Source of the DNA: CBDIHP01 sp965279195
GTDB taxonomy: Bacteria; Planctomycetota; Planctomycetia; Isosphaerales; Isosphaeraceae
Direction: 5' to 3'
NCBI GenBank assembly: GCA_965279195.1
Contig: CBDIHP010000048.1
Location: forward strand, 248,001-312,000
Length of the DNA stretch: 64,000 nucleotides
Below the pieces are notes generated by a model, which was given only the letters and a program-made list of their open reading frames with translations, was not told the origin of the DNA and did no database searches. Positions 48,823 through 58,500 of the stretch are shown piece by piece. A program made the translations under genes and the position numbers. The first letter of the stretch is position 1. Every line of letters begins with the position of its first letter.

Positions 48823-49506
48823 ATGGCGACCGAGAAGCAGATCGCGGCGAATCGTCGGAACGCGCAGAAGAGCACGGGACCGAAGTCGGCCGAGGGCAAG
48901 GCGGCGTCGCGGTTCAACGCGTTGAACCACGGGCTCCGGGCCGCGCAACTGGCGTTGCCGCACGAGAGCAACGAGGAGGTCCAGGCGTTCGTCGGCGCCA
49001 TCATCGAGGCCATCACCCCGCGCGACGCCGTCGAGGCCGAACTCGCCTGCGAGATCGCCACGCTGTCGTGGAAACTCCGACGCGCGGAGCGTTACGAGCA
49101 CGCGGTGCTCTCGAAACGGATGCACGCCCTGGCGGACGGCCTGGTCGGGCAGGACGAGGAGGAGACCCTCTGGAACTACGAGATCGCCGCCTTCGACGAC
49201 GACCAGAACGGCCTGCGCCGACGTCGCTACATCAACACCCTCCGCAACAGCCTCTCCCGCGCCCGCAAGGAACTCCGCCTCTGGCATGAATCGCATCCCG
49301 ACCCCGTCGAGGAGCCCGAAGCGGTCGAAGAGGCGACGCCCGAAGTTGAAGTTGAAGCCGAGGTTACGCCGGAAATTGGGTTCGTTCGGCAGGAAAGCAA
49401 TGAGGCCGTCCCTGTCGGGTCTGGTGCCCCTTCGGATCCACCGCGATCCGAAGGGCTCCGCACCGACATCGGCGCCGGCATGGTCCTGATGACCGCCCAA
49501 TTGTGA
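48823..49506 (+). CDS. KSTGPK-type conserved protein, C-terminus extended by a dispersed repeat
   Basis: 227 residues from ATG 48823, with AGGAG ten bases upstream. The N-terminal signature is IAANRRNAQKSTGPKSAEGK then ASRFNALNHGLRAA, a motif I recognise in many uncharacterised proteins of Planctomycetota and Acidobacteria. The middle is helical (AVEAELACEIATLSWKLRRA; YINTLRNSLSRARKELRLWH). The C-terminal 65 residues are low complexity: Glu/Val repeats (EAVEEATPEVEVEAEVTPEI), then sequence encoded by a TTGGGTTCGTTC-family repeat (GFVRQESNEAVPVGSGAPSD). The repeat adds its own residues to a working frame, so the end of the protein is probably disposable. Function unknown. Confidence 0.75.
   Translation: MATEKQIAANRRNAQKSTGPKSAEGKAASRFNALNHGLRAAQLALPHESNEEVQAFVGAIIEAITPRDAVEAELACEIATLSWKLRRAERYEHAVLSKRMHALADGLVGQDEEETLWNYEIAAFDDDQNGLRRRRYINTLRNSLSRARKELRLWHESHPDPVEEPEAVEEATPEVEVEAEVTPEIGFVRQESNEAVPVGSGAPSDPPRSEGLRTDIGAGMVLMTAQL
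49376..49455 (+). repeat. Dispersed TTGGGTTCGTTC-family repeat, copy 3, inside a coding region
   Basis: Core at 49376-49387, followed by a hairpin: CCCTTCGGATC (49428-49438) pairs with GATCCGAAGGG (49445-49455). The whole element lies in frame in the C-terminus of the gene ending at 49506. Confidence 0.6.
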
Positions 49507-49659
49507 CGCCGAGGGCCCCGTCCGTCGGCGCGGAGCCTCGCGTCCCGTCGGTCCGCGATGCATCACACTCGACCGCCGGATCCGGCTGCGCACTTCTTTC
49601 GAACGTGGGGATCGCATACAGTCGGGGCATTCCACAGGGTCCAGGGGAGCGAGGTCCAG

Positions 49660-50505
49660 ATGCGATCCATCGCGGCGATCATCGGGGTTCTGGTGCTGTT
49701 TCAGGCGGGCGAGGCCGCGGCGAAGGATCCCGCGCCCTTCCCGGGCAAGGTGAGCGACTGGAACGGGTTCCGCCGGCATGACTTCGCCATCGGCACGACG
49801 AACGTGATCGTCGTCGAGCCGGCCGAAGGCAAGTCCCGGCCCGGACGCCCCTGGCTCTGGCGGGCGGAGTTCTTCGGGGCATTCCCGAACGCCGACGTCG
49901 CCCTGCTCAAGGACGGATGGTATGTCGTTTACGTCGCGACGTCCGACCTGTTCGGTGCTCCGCGAGCGATGGAAGTCTGGGAGAAGGCGTACGAGGATCT
50001 GGTCGAGACGTATGGGCTGCATCCCAGGCCGGCGATCCTGGGGATGAGCCGCGGGGGGCTCTATGCCTTCTCGTGGGCGGCCCTCCATCCGGATCGGACG
50101 ATGCTCATCGATATGGATAACGCCGTCTGCGACGTCAAGAGCTGGCCGGGCGGCAAGCCCGTCGGCGGCGGCAAGGGCGTGGGCAGCCCGGCCGAGTGGG
50201 CGAAGCTCAAGAAGGTCTACGGGTTCAGGAGCGACGCGCAGGCGTTCGCCGCGAAGATCAGCCCGCTCGACAAGCTGGAGCCGGTCGCGAAGGCGAAGCT
50301 CCCCGTCCTCCTGATCTACGGCGACGCCGACAAGGTCGTCCCCCACTCGGAGAACTCGGAATTGCTCTACGAGCGCTACAAGGCCCTCGGCGGCCCGGTC
50401 GAGCGGATCGTCAAGCCCGGCGGAGACCACCACCCGCATGGCCTGGAGGACCCGAAGCCGGTCGTGGATTTCTTCAACCGAGTGCTGGAGAAAGACAATG
50501 GGTGA
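49660..50505 (+). CDS. Exported alpha/beta hydrolase
   Basis: 281 residues from ATG 49660, with GAGG nine bases upstream; the frame reaches 49558 without support. Signal peptide MRSIAAIIGVLVLFQAGEAA. The nucleophile elbow is AILGMSRGGLYAFSWAA (GxSxG, Ser in MSR). The acid is in LLIYGDADKVVPHSE and the histidine in PGGDHHPHGLEDPK, a complete triad. FGAFPNADVALLKDGWYVVY holds the earlier strands. A periplasmic esterase or peptidase of unknown substrate. Its stop codon TGA is created by the heptamer tandem repeat that begins in the last codons. Confidence 0.88.
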   Translation: MRSIAAIIGVLVLFQAGEAAAKDPAPFPGKVSDWNGFRRHDFAIGTTNVIVVEPAEGKSRPGRPWLWRAEFFGAFPNADVALLKDGWYVVYVATSDLFGAPRAMEVWEKAYEDLVETYGLHPRPAILGMSRGGLYAFSWAALHPDRTMLIDMDNAVCDVKSWPGGKPVGGGKGVGSPAEWAKLKKVYGFRSDAQAFAAKISPLDKLEPVAKAKLPVLLIYGDADKVVPHSENSELLYERYKALGGPVERIVKPGGDHHPHGLEDPKPVVDFFNRVLEKDNG

Positions 50506-50532
50506 TGGGTGATGGGTGTTGGGTGATGGGTG
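50498..50532 (+). repeat. ATGGGTG heptamer tandem repeat (5 units)
   Basis: Units at 50498, 50505, 50512, 50519 (TTGGGTG) and 50526. The first overlaps the end of the hydrolase gene and supplies its TGA. An inverted related sequence, ACCCATTACCCATGAACC, lies at about 50571-50588, so the transcript can fold back just upstream of sdaA. Confidence 0.8.
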
Positions 50533-50616
50533 ACGAGAAAACCGAAGGCAAAGCGTTTGATTGCGATTTGACCCATTACCCATGAACCATCTCCCATTCC
50601 TCCGAGAGGACACCGG

Positions 50617-52032
50617 ATGGAGTCGATCAGCGTCTTCGACATGTTCAAGGTTGGTGTCGGGCCGTCGAGTTCGCACACGATGGGGCCCTGGCGCGCGGCC
50701 GAGCGGTTCCTGGGGATGGTCCGCGAACTCGGGCGGTTCGACCGCGTCGATCGCATCCGCGCGGAACTGTTCGGATCGCTCGCCAAGACGGGCACGGGGC
50801 ACGGAACGGATGTGGCGGTGTTGCTCGGTTTATCCGGTGAGGATCCGGAAACCTGCGACACCTCGGGCAACTTCGCCAGGGTCAAGGCGATCAAGAAGGG
50901 GGGCGTGCTGCGCCTGGGGGGCGGGCGCGAAATCCCATTCGACCCGGCCACCGATCTGCTCTTTCATAAAGATGTGACGCTGCCATTCCATCCGAACGGG
51001 CTGCGGTTCACCGCCCGATTCGACGACGGCTCGGAGCGATCCGAGACGTACTACTCGATCGGCGGCGGCTTCGTGGTGCGCGAGGGGGACGCGGGGCAGG
51101 GGGGCGCGTCGGTGCTGCCCATGCCGATCGAGTCGGCCGAGGACCTGCGCCGTCACTGTCGCGAGCGAGACCTGGCCATCCCCGAGGTCGTCCGCGAGAA
51201 CGAGCGGACCTGGCGCGACGACCGGGCCGTGAGCGCGGGGCTGAAACGCATCTGGACGACGATGCGCGATTGCATGTTCAAGGGGTGTCACACGACGGGC
51301 GTCCTCCCCGGCGGGCTGGGCGTGGTGCGGCGGGCGTCGGCCATGAGCGTCAAACTGCTCGGCGGCCAGACATATGACGAGCCGAAGGACTGGGTCGAGG
51401 CCATCCGGTCGCGGCGGTGGTCGTTCAACGAGACGCTGCACTGGGTCAGCGCGTTCGCCCTGGCGGTGAACGAGGAGAACGCCGCCTTCGGCCGCGTGGT
51501 CACGGCCCCGACCAACGGCGCGGCCGGGGTCATCCCGGCGGTGCTGATGTACCTGCTCGTGCTCAATCAGGCGGATGAGCACATGATCGAGGAGTTCCTT
51601 CTGACCTCGGGCGAGGTGGGGAGCATCTTCAAGAAGGGGGCGACGATCTCGGCCGCGATGGGGGGCTGCCAGGCGGAGATCGGGGTGTCGAGCGCGATGG
51701 CCGCCGCCGGCCTGACGCAATGCTCGGGCGGGTCGGTCGACCAGGTGATGATGGCCGCCGAGATCGCCATGGAGCACCACCTCGGCATGACCTGCGACCC
51801 CGTCGGCGGCCTGGTGCAGATCCCCTGCATCGAGCGCAACACCATGGGCGCCATCAAGGCAATCACCGCCTGCAACATCGCCCTGGGCTCCGACCCCGCC
51901 CAGGCCAAGGTCTCGCTCGACGCCGTGATCCGCTCCATGTGGGCCACCGCCCAGGATATGAACACAAAATACAAGGAGACCTCCGAGGGGGGCCTCGCCG
52001 TGCTCATCCCCGTGAACATCACGGAATGCTGA
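50617..52032 (+). CDS. sdaA: L-serine ammonia-lyase (L-serine dehydratase), iron-sulfur type
   Basis: Converts L-serine to pyruvate and ammonia with a [4Fe-4S] cluster, in the cytoplasm. 471 residues, single-chain form. The beta domain begins SISVFDMFKVGVGPSSSHTM (residues 3-22). The alpha domain has TAPTNGAAGVIPAVLMYLL, and cluster cysteines appear in AMGGCQAEIGVSSAMAAAG, CDPVGGLVQIPC and CIERNTMGAIKAITACN. The end is GGLAVLIPVNITEC, the C-terminal cysteine tail that occupies the active site in known structures. ATG 50617 has GAGAGG upstream. An aldolase gene follows after 37 bp and may be in the same operon. Confidence 0.96.
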   Translation: MESISVFDMFKVGVGPSSSHTMGPWRAAERFLGMVRELGRFDRVDRIRAELFGSLAKTGTGHGTDVAVLLGLSGEDPETCDTSGNFARVKAIKKGGVLRLGGGREIPFDPATDLLFHKDVTLPFHPNGLRFTARFDDGSERSETYYSIGGGFVVREGDAGQGGASVLPMPIESAEDLRRHCRERDLAIPEVVRENERTWRDDRAVSAGLKRIWTTMRDCMFKGCHTTGVLPGGLGVVRRASAMSVKLLGGQTYDEPKDWVEAIRSRRWSFNETLHWVSAFALAVNEENAAFGRVVTAPTNGAAGVIPAVLMYLLVLNQADEHMIEEFLLTSGEVGSIFKKGATISAAMGGCQAEIGVSSAMAAAGLTQCSGGSVDQVMMAAEIAMEHHLGMTCDPVGGLVQIPCIERNTMGAIKAITACNIALGSDPAQAKVSLDAVIRSMWATAQDMNTKYKETSEGGLAVLIPVNITEC

Positions 52033-52069
52033 CGAAAATGATCCTTCATCCTCTCCCGGATTCCCGAAC

Positions 52070-53350
52070 ATGAACCTGACGCACCCGCGCGACGAACTGA
52101 TGGCCACGATGGAGCGGATCTACCGCTACCGGATGACCACGACCTCCGGTGGCAACCTCTCCATCAGGGACGAGGACGGGGCCGTCTGGATCACCCCGGC
52201 CCGGGTCGATAAAGGTTCGCTCAGGCGAGAGGATATCGTCTGCGTCCGGCCCGACGGGACGGTCGAGGGCAACCACCCGCCGTCGTCGGAGTTCCCCTTC
52301 CACCGGGCGATCTATGAGGCCCGGCCCGACGTGCGCGGGATCGTCCACGCGCACCCGGTCGCCCTGGTCGCCTTCAGCATCTGCGGCAGGACGCCCGACA
52401 CGAAGATCCTGCCGCAGGCCTGGCACTACTGCGGCACGGTCGGTTTCGCGCCGTATGCGTTGCCCGGCAGCGAGGCCCTGGGCCGGAGCATCGCGGCGTC
52501 GTTCCGCGAGGGCTTCTCGTCGGTGATCCTGGAGAACCACGGCGTTGTGACCGCCGGGCCGAGCCTGCACGAGGCCTTCCAGCGGTTCGAGACCCTGGAG
52601 TTCGCCGCCAAGACGATCCTCAAGGCCAGCCGGCTCGGCCCGGTGCGGTCGCTCTCGGCCGAGCAGGCCGCGAGGCGACGCCCCTTGCTCGATTGCCCCG
52701 AGGCCCCCGCGCGGGCGACGGTCCCCAGCGCCGAGAAGGAACTTCGGCGGCAGCTCGCCCAGTTCGTCAGGCGAGCGTATCAGCAACGGTTGATGATCAG
52801 CACCGAAGGCGCGTTCTCCACCCGCCTCGGCGACGACGCCTTCCTGATCACCCGGCACCGGGTGGACCGCCACACGATCGGCGTCGAGGACCTGGTCCTG
52901 GTCCAGAATGGCGTGCCCGAGTCGGGCAAGGTCCCGAGCAGTTCGAGCGGCAACCACCGGGCCATCTACCGGGCCCACCTCAAGGTGAACGCCATCGTCC
53001 ACGCCTACCCGGTCAACGCCACGGCCTACAGCGTGACCGAATCCCCCCTCGACACTCGAACCATACCAGAGAGCTACATATTCCTGCGCGACGTCGGACG
53101 CGTCCCGCACGACCTCCAGTTCGGCGACGGCACCGAACTCGCCGCGCGGACGTCCCCCACCCACCCGATCCTCCTCCTGGAGAACGACGGCGTCCAGGTC
53201 TGCGGCACGAGCGTGCTGGACGCTTTCGACCGCCTCGAAGTTCTCGAATCCACGGCCGAAGCCATGATCAACGCCACATCCCTGGGCGAGATCTCGCTGA
53301 TGCCCGGCGGCGTGATCGACGAGCTAGAGAGGGCGTTCGGGCTGTCCTGA
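52070..53350 (+). CDS. Tandem class II aldolase/adducin-family protein
   Basis: 426 residues with two class II aldolase/adducin domains. Domain 1 (about 3-200) keeps the metal and catalytic residues: TTTSGGNLSIRDEDG, SSEFPFHRAIYEARPDV with the catalytic Glu, IVHAHPVALVAFSICG with zinc histidines, and ILENHGVVTAGPSLHEAF with the third histidine. Domain 2 (about 225-425) is degenerate: SSSSGNHRAIYRAHLKV lacks the Glu position, HAHP becomes HAYPVNATAYS, and ENHG becomes LLENDGVQVCG. It therefore probably has one active and one structural or regulatory domain. The family acts on fuculose-, ribulose- or related sugar phosphates; substrate unclear. Follows sdaA by 37 bp. Confidence 0.9.
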   Translation: MNLTHPRDELMATMERIYRYRMTTTSGGNLSIRDEDGAVWITPARVDKGSLRREDIVCVRPDGTVEGNHPPSSEFPFHRAIYEARPDVRGIVHAHPVALVAFSICGRTPDTKILPQAWHYCGTVGFAPYALPGSEALGRSIAASFREGFSSVILENHGVVTAGPSLHEAFQRFETLEFAAKTILKASRLGPVRSLSAEQAARRRPLLDCPEAPARATVPSAEKELRRQLAQFVRRAYQQRLMISTEGAFSTRLGDDAFLITRHRVDRHTIGVEDLVLVQNGVPESGKVPSSSSGNHRAIYRAHLKVNAIVHAYPVNATAYSVTESPLDTRTIPESYIFLRDVGRVPHDLQFGDGTELAARTSPTHPILLLENDGVQVCGTSVLDAFDRLEVLESTAEAMINATSLGEISLMPGGVIDELERAFGLS

Positions 53351-53354
53351 TGCG

Positions 53355-53400
53355 TCCGGGGCGGGTGGCGTTGGGCCCGCCCGCCCCGGATTGGCTTTGT
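53355..53400 (+). terminator. Hairpin terminator between convergent genes
   Basis: TCCGGGGCGGGTGG (53355 onward) pairs with CCCGCCCGCCCCGGA ending at 53390, followed by TTGGCTTTGT. It lies 5 bp after the aldolase stop and 23 bp before the stop of the caspase gene on the other strand, so it may serve both. Confidence 0.6.
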
Positions 53401-53412
53401 GAGAGCGAGATA

Positions 53413-55440
53413 TCAGGATTCGATGAATCGTCCGAAGATGTTCTTGTTGGTCGCGGTGTTGTCCTTGTGGAAGTAGGAGCTGTGGGCGCAGGCGGGGCCG
53501 GGGATCAGGGGGTTGCAGCCGACCGGGTCGAGCCCGAGGAATTCCTCGTCTACCTTGTAGGGTTCGCCCTTGAGCTTTCCGCCGACGATGTCGCCCTTGG
53601 CGTCGAGGTTCACCCAGTTGGCCACGTTCCTGGGGCGGTGCCCGTCGGCCGCGGTGCCGTGGAGGCGGCTCCTGACGAAGCCGATCGAGAGGGCGCTTCC
53701 GACCGTGAAGAAATTGGCGACGGTGCCGGGGTTGGTCGCGGTTTCGAGCTGGCAGAGGGCCTCATAGGCCACGACGGTGCCCCAACTGTGGCTGACGACG
53801 TGGACGTCGACCCCCGCGCGGAGGAGGGGCCCGACGACCGCGAGGAATCGGCCGACGATCCGCATGCGCTTGGTCTGGTCGTCGAGGTACTGGACGAAGT
53901 CGCCGATGCAGTCGAGCCCGGGGATGCCGAAGAGGGCGCGTTTGTCCCCGGGGCCCCCGAAGGCGCGGGCGGATTCGAGGCCCGCCGTGGTGAGGGCGGC
54001 CTCCTGCTGCCGGGCGCGGTCCTCGAGGATCTCGATGAGGCGCGCCTGGGTCTCGGTCGAGGTGCGGGTGAGGTCGCGGTTGGCGCCCCGGACGAGGTCG
54101 CTCCAGATGACCTCGTAGCGCTTGGAGGTGGTGGTGCCCGGGGTGCCGAGGTCGCCCGGCCGCAGGCTGGGGGCGAACGGCGAGAGCGACTCCCACCAAC
54201 CGTTGGAGAAGCCGGTGTCGTGCTGGCAGATGCCGTGGACGTAGACGACGGCCCGGGGCCGTCCGGTGTCCCGCGCGGCGGCGGCCCTGAGTGGGCTGGC
54301 CGGGCGTCCCGTCGGCCGGATGGCCCCGCCGGCGACGAGGATCCGGTTGTAGGTGGCGAGGAAGTCCTCCATCAGGCGAGGGAGGTCGGACGGCGTCGGC
54401 GCGGGGGCGTCGGGCGCGGGGGGGCTGACGTGAGGCGGCTCGGTCGGCGGCTCGGGGCCGTCATGGCGGTCGTCCTGGTGCTCGCCGGGGGGCGGCGAGA
54501 TCGGATCGCTGTGGGGGCCCTGGTGGGGATTGACGAACAGGGTGCCCTGGTCGCTCGACGCCTCGAACTGGGGGACCTGATCGTAGCGACCTGCGGCCAG
54601 GGCCGTGGTGAGCCGATTGATCAGCTCGGCGCGGACCAGGCCGGTGCCGCCGGACGCTCCCAGGGTCTTGCAGAGGTTGTACGAGAAGGCCCCGTGGAAC
54701 TGGCCGTCGATGAAGGCGTCGGCGGCGGTCTGGTCGTCGCGGCAGGCGGCGAGCAGGACGTGGTTCATCCCGGGCACCAGCCCGCGCCGGAGGTTGCCGC
54801 GGGGCCGGGCGCCGCCGAGCTTCTGGAGGATCTCGGTCGGGGGCTCGACGAATCGGGCGATGACCGTGGAATGGTCCTGGACGTCGTCGAGCGACTCGAT
54901 GTCGCGGGTCATGCCCATGAGCGAGCGTTGATGATCCGTGGCCCTGGCGATGATCGAGGGGAATTCGATGCGACGCTTGGCGGTCTCGGGTGGGACGATC
55001 TTGCGCGTGCCGGTCCCCGAGTGGCAGCTATCCAGGACGACGAGGAGCTGTCGGCCCGAGGGGAGTTTCTGGGTCCACTCGCGGATCTCGTCGTCGAGCA
55101 GGTAGGAGTTGGTGTTCTCGAAGTCCATGTCGAAGAGGCAGAGCAGCTCGTCGACGCGGTCATTCTCATCGCCGTCGAGGTCGTCGCGGTAGGATCCGTG
55201 CCCGGAGAAGTGGAGGACGAGGCGATCGCCTTCGCTCGTGTCCTGGAGGAGCCACTTGAGATTCTGGCGGACCTTGGTTTTGGTGACCTCGCTGTTGAGC
55301 AGGGCGCGGACATTCGGGCCCTTGAACCCGAAGGGACCGGTCAGGATGTCCTTCATCCCGAGCACGTCGTTCTCGCAGCCTCGCAGGCCGCTGACGGTCT
55401 TGTACTTATTGATGCCTAGGAGTAGTGCTTTGTCGGCCAT
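53413..55440 (-). CDS. Caspase-family peptidase fused to alpha/beta hydrolase
   Basis: 675 residues from ATG 55440, with GGGAG upstream. The N-terminal 300 residues are a clan CD caspase/metacaspase domain: LLLGINKYKTVSGLRGCEND, catalytic His81 in RLVLHFSGHGSYRD, and catalytic Cys139 in LLVVLDSCHSGTG. A Pro/His-rich linker (about 308-350) leads to an alpha/beta hydrolase (about 393-675): VVYVHGICQHDTG, nucleophile Ser552 in VHVVSHSWGTVVAYE, with the histidine probably in ACAHSSYFHKDN near the C-terminus. No signal peptide. Such layouts suggest a protease that regulates or releases its own esterase effector. Cytoplasmic cell-death or immunity roles are known for bacterial caspase-like enzymes; that role is inferred here. 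It lies 158 bp downstream of the CHAT gene. Confidence 0.9.
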   Translation of the reverse strand: MADKALLLGINKYKTVSGLRGCENDVLGMKDILTGPFGFKGPNVRALLNSEVTKTKVRQNLKWLLQDTSEGDRLVLHFSGHGSYRDDLDGDENDRVDELLCLFDMDFENTNSYLLDDEIREWTQKLPSGRQLLVVLDSCHSGTGTRKIVPPETAKRRIEFPSIIARATDHQRSLMGMTRDIESLDDVQDHSTVIARFVEPPTEILQKLGGARPRGNLRRGLVPGMNHVLLAACRDDQTAADAFIDGQFHGAFSYNLCKTLGASGGTGLVRAELINRLTTALAAGRYDQVPQFEASSDQGTLFVNPHQGPHSDPISPPPGEHQDDRHDGPEPPTEPPHVSPPAPDAPAPTPSDLPRLMEDFLATYNRILVAGGAIRPTGRPASPLRAAAARDTGRPRAVVYVHGICQHDTGFSNGWWESLSPFAPSLRPGDLGTPGTTTSKRYEVIWSDLVRGANRDLTRTSTETQARLIEILEDRARQQEAALTTAGLESARAFGGPGDKRALFGIPGLDCIGDFVQYLDDQTKRMRIVGRFLAVVGPLLRAGVDVHVVSHSWGTVVAYEALCQLETATNPGTVANFFTVGSALSIGFVRSRLHGTAADGHRPRNVANWVNLDAKGDIVGGKLKGEPYKVDEEFLGLDPVGCNPLIPGPACAHSSYFHKDNTATNKNIFGRFIES

Positions 55441-55598
55441 CGTCGTGGGCTCCCTGGTCGAAAAGATCCGGGTTGGGTTACGTGTCGAGTTTGCTTATGT
55501 CGCGGCGGGCGTCGCCTCGGGGTTGTCGCGTCCCGGCGTCCGTCTCGGTTTAACCCGACCGGAGGCCCGCCACAAGGACGAAGTCGATCGGTCGCGGA

Positions 55599-58500
55599 TT
55601 AATCGAGCGACCTCTCCTGGAAGAACCGGAAGAACGGGTCGCCGTAGTGCTGGTACGCGCCCCAGGTGCGGGCGGCCTCGGGGTTGAAGCTGCCGTCGTC
55701 GCGTCGGGCTATCTTCAGTCGCGCTTCGAGCATGGCGCGGTACATGGGGTCGAAGCGGCCGGACCGGCTCGCGTGCCCGCCGTCGGCGGTCTCGATGCCC
55801 AGCAGCCTGCCGTAGAGGTGGGCCGCGAAGCGGCGGGCGGCGAGGTCGTCGACCGGCCAGGCGGTGCAGACGAAGTTCGCCACCCCGCGCTGGAAGAACG
55901 ACTCGGCGAAGCTCGGGGCCAAGGCACCGGAGTAGCCCTCGGGCCGGTCGGGGGTGACGCCCGACTCGCAGGCGTTGGAGAAGACGAACTTGGGGATGCG
56001 GTCGATACGGTTGAGGAGGTCGGCGGTGAGGACCTCGCCTCGCGAGAAGACCCAGCCGGACGCGCCCGGGTCGTCCTCGTTGAAGAAGCAGTGGCCGGCG
56101 AAGTGGAAGACGTCGTAGGGGCGCGACATCACCTCGCGGAGGACGTTGGTGATCGTCGCCTGCCCGGGGCCGAACAGGCGCTTGACGTCGATCTTGTTCT
56201 CGGCCGCCCGGTAGAGGTTGTTGAAGGCGTCGAACAGGTCCGCGACCTCGACGCCTTCCTGCAGGGCTCCTTCCAGGTGGGCGTCCTCCGCCGGGTCGGC
56301 GACGACCAGGACGCGCAGGACCCGGCGCGGGGGAGGTGGGGGCTCAGGAGGAGGGGCGAAGGTCGTCCGCAGTTGCCTCGTGACCCCCCTCGCTGTGCCG
56401 AGGTAGTACTCCTCGGGGAATCGCCGCGCCTCGCCCGCGATGGCCCGGGGTTCCAGCCGCTGGCCGGGCGAGAAGTCCCCCTCCGACTGGGCCACCATCT
56501 CCCAGTGGACCCGGGCGGTGGAGGCGTCGAGCATCAGGACGAGCGGGTCGGGTGTGAAGAATCGCGAGCGGAGGTCCTCCGGGATCAGGAGCCGCCCGAG
56601 GAACCGGCCGCGGTCGAGCTGAAGGTCGAGGTCGGACTCTCCCGCCAGCTCGGAGTTGGCCCGCTCGACCAGGTTCCTGCGCAGAGGGATCCGTCGCTCG
56701 GGGATGGATGCCGTCTCGGTGATCGCGCCGAAGGTGTAGGTGTCCCCCTCGATCTGGACGCTCACCCGGGTGCTCGACCGGATCCGGTCCGACCCGTCCT
56801 CGCGCCTCCGCCGACGGGACCGTTCGAACTCGTCGGCGCGTGCCCGCACGTCTTCCAGCTCATCCGGGGTCCAGGGGGTGTAGTCGATCTGGAGGTCGGG
56901 TGCGTTGCGAACGACCTCGTCCTGGATGGCGCGGTTGAGTTCCTCGACCCGGCCGGGGTGGAACTCGACGAACGTGACTTGCTCGAGGTGGGGGTGGCGT
57001 CCCGAGACGCCGTTGAGCGCCGTGCCGATGCCCCGGAACCAGGCGTGGAGGGCGTCGGCCAGGGAGAGGTTGCCCGCCCCCGATCCGATCAGGACGGTCG
57101 CGAGGTGCCGCTTGCCGAGCCGGCCGAGCGACCAGGTCAGCTCGCGGGCGAGGACGGTCAGTTCCGGGGAGCCGAATCGGCCCGCGATCCCCATGCCGGC
57201 GATGGCGATGAGACGCCCGCCTTCCGGGCCGCCGGGGCGAGGGTCATCGAGGAAGAATGGCTGGCCGAGTTCGCCACGGAGGATCCCGCGCTCGGCGAAT
57301 TGGGACAGCACCAGGCCGTCGAGCGGCATCAGGTCGCTGGAGTCGGGCCCGAGGTCGCGGATGCGCAGGTTCTCGCGTTCCCGGATCACCCGGCTGATCG
57401 AGCGGTCGAGGGCCAGTTCAGGCCCCTGCGACGGGACGCCGAGATAATGCCCGACGGCGATCGCGTCGACCGGCTTTCTCCCGACCATCTCCATGAAGCG
57501 CCGGGCGGCGAACCCGGTCGGGGGATGGCCCCCCTGGCCGGGCTCGCCGAACAGATGGGCCGACTCGATCCCGGCGTGGATCAGCGACACCGAGAGGCTC
57601 GGTGTCGGCCGGCGGTTGTCGTCATCGAACCCTCCCGGGCCCGCGCCCGCCTCCTCCTCCGTCGCGGCATGGAAGTCCCCGGCGAGTCGCTCCTCCATGG
57701 CCCTGACATCCGGGCTGACCTGCTGGGCGGCGGCCCGGAGCTTCCTGCCGACGGGGGTGTCCGGCGCCGCCCGGCTGGCGAGGGCGTCGCGAGAGGAGAG
57801 GCGTCGCAGGAGGTGATCGAAGGCCCGGTCCCGGCGGTCGGCCCCGCGACGCCGGGTGTCCGGATCCGGGGGGGAGTCCGGCCCGGCGGGCGGCTCCCGG
57901 CGGAGGCGGTCGGTGTCGCCGGTCACCAGGAGTTCATCGAGGGCGCGAAGCACGTCCGGCGAGGAAGGGAGGCCGCCGTGGGGCGCCCGGACGAAATAGA
58001 TCCCGGGGGCGTCCGCCGTACGGGTTCTGGGGACCGGGCAGGGGGCCACCCCGTCGCCGAGCGCGGTCAACTGGTAGCTCGCGATGTCCCCGCCCCGCGA
58101 CGGGTCCTCCAGGCCGGTCGGTGTCGTCTGGCCGTAGCCGTGGATCCGGACGATGGGCACATCGCCATCGTCCTCCACCCTGTCGAGCAGCCCGCCGAGC
58201 GACCGGGCCGCGCGGAGGTGCCCCTCGGGGACCACCACTGGATACGAGGCGTAGGTCTCGACTCGGTAGAACGCCTCGACGGATCGGCCCGCCCGGCCAC
58301 CGCCTCGCAGCAGCCGGGAGCTGCGCGGGAGCATCTGATACAGGGCGGGGAACGAGGCCAGGGCCTTCGCGACCTCGGTCACCGTGCCGTCGTCCGAGGC
58401 CGACGCCGTCCCGAGCGAGGCCCAGCTCGCCAGGCGCGTGACCATCGGGTCGATCCCGGCGAGGATCCGCGGTACGACGAAACTCCCGCCGATGGGCTCG

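Noticed and set aside
48532..50802. Minus-strand frame of 756 codons including NEPNF- and HHPSP-like peptides
   Set aside because: It crosses several real plus-strand genes, and the NEPNF and HHP parts are translated dispersed repeats, not protein.
53355..53400. Idea that the GC-rich hairpin near 53355 belongs to the GTAGGGTG repeat family
   Set aside because: The sequence CCGGGGCGGG differs from that family and does not carry a TAG stop; a plain terminator explains it better.
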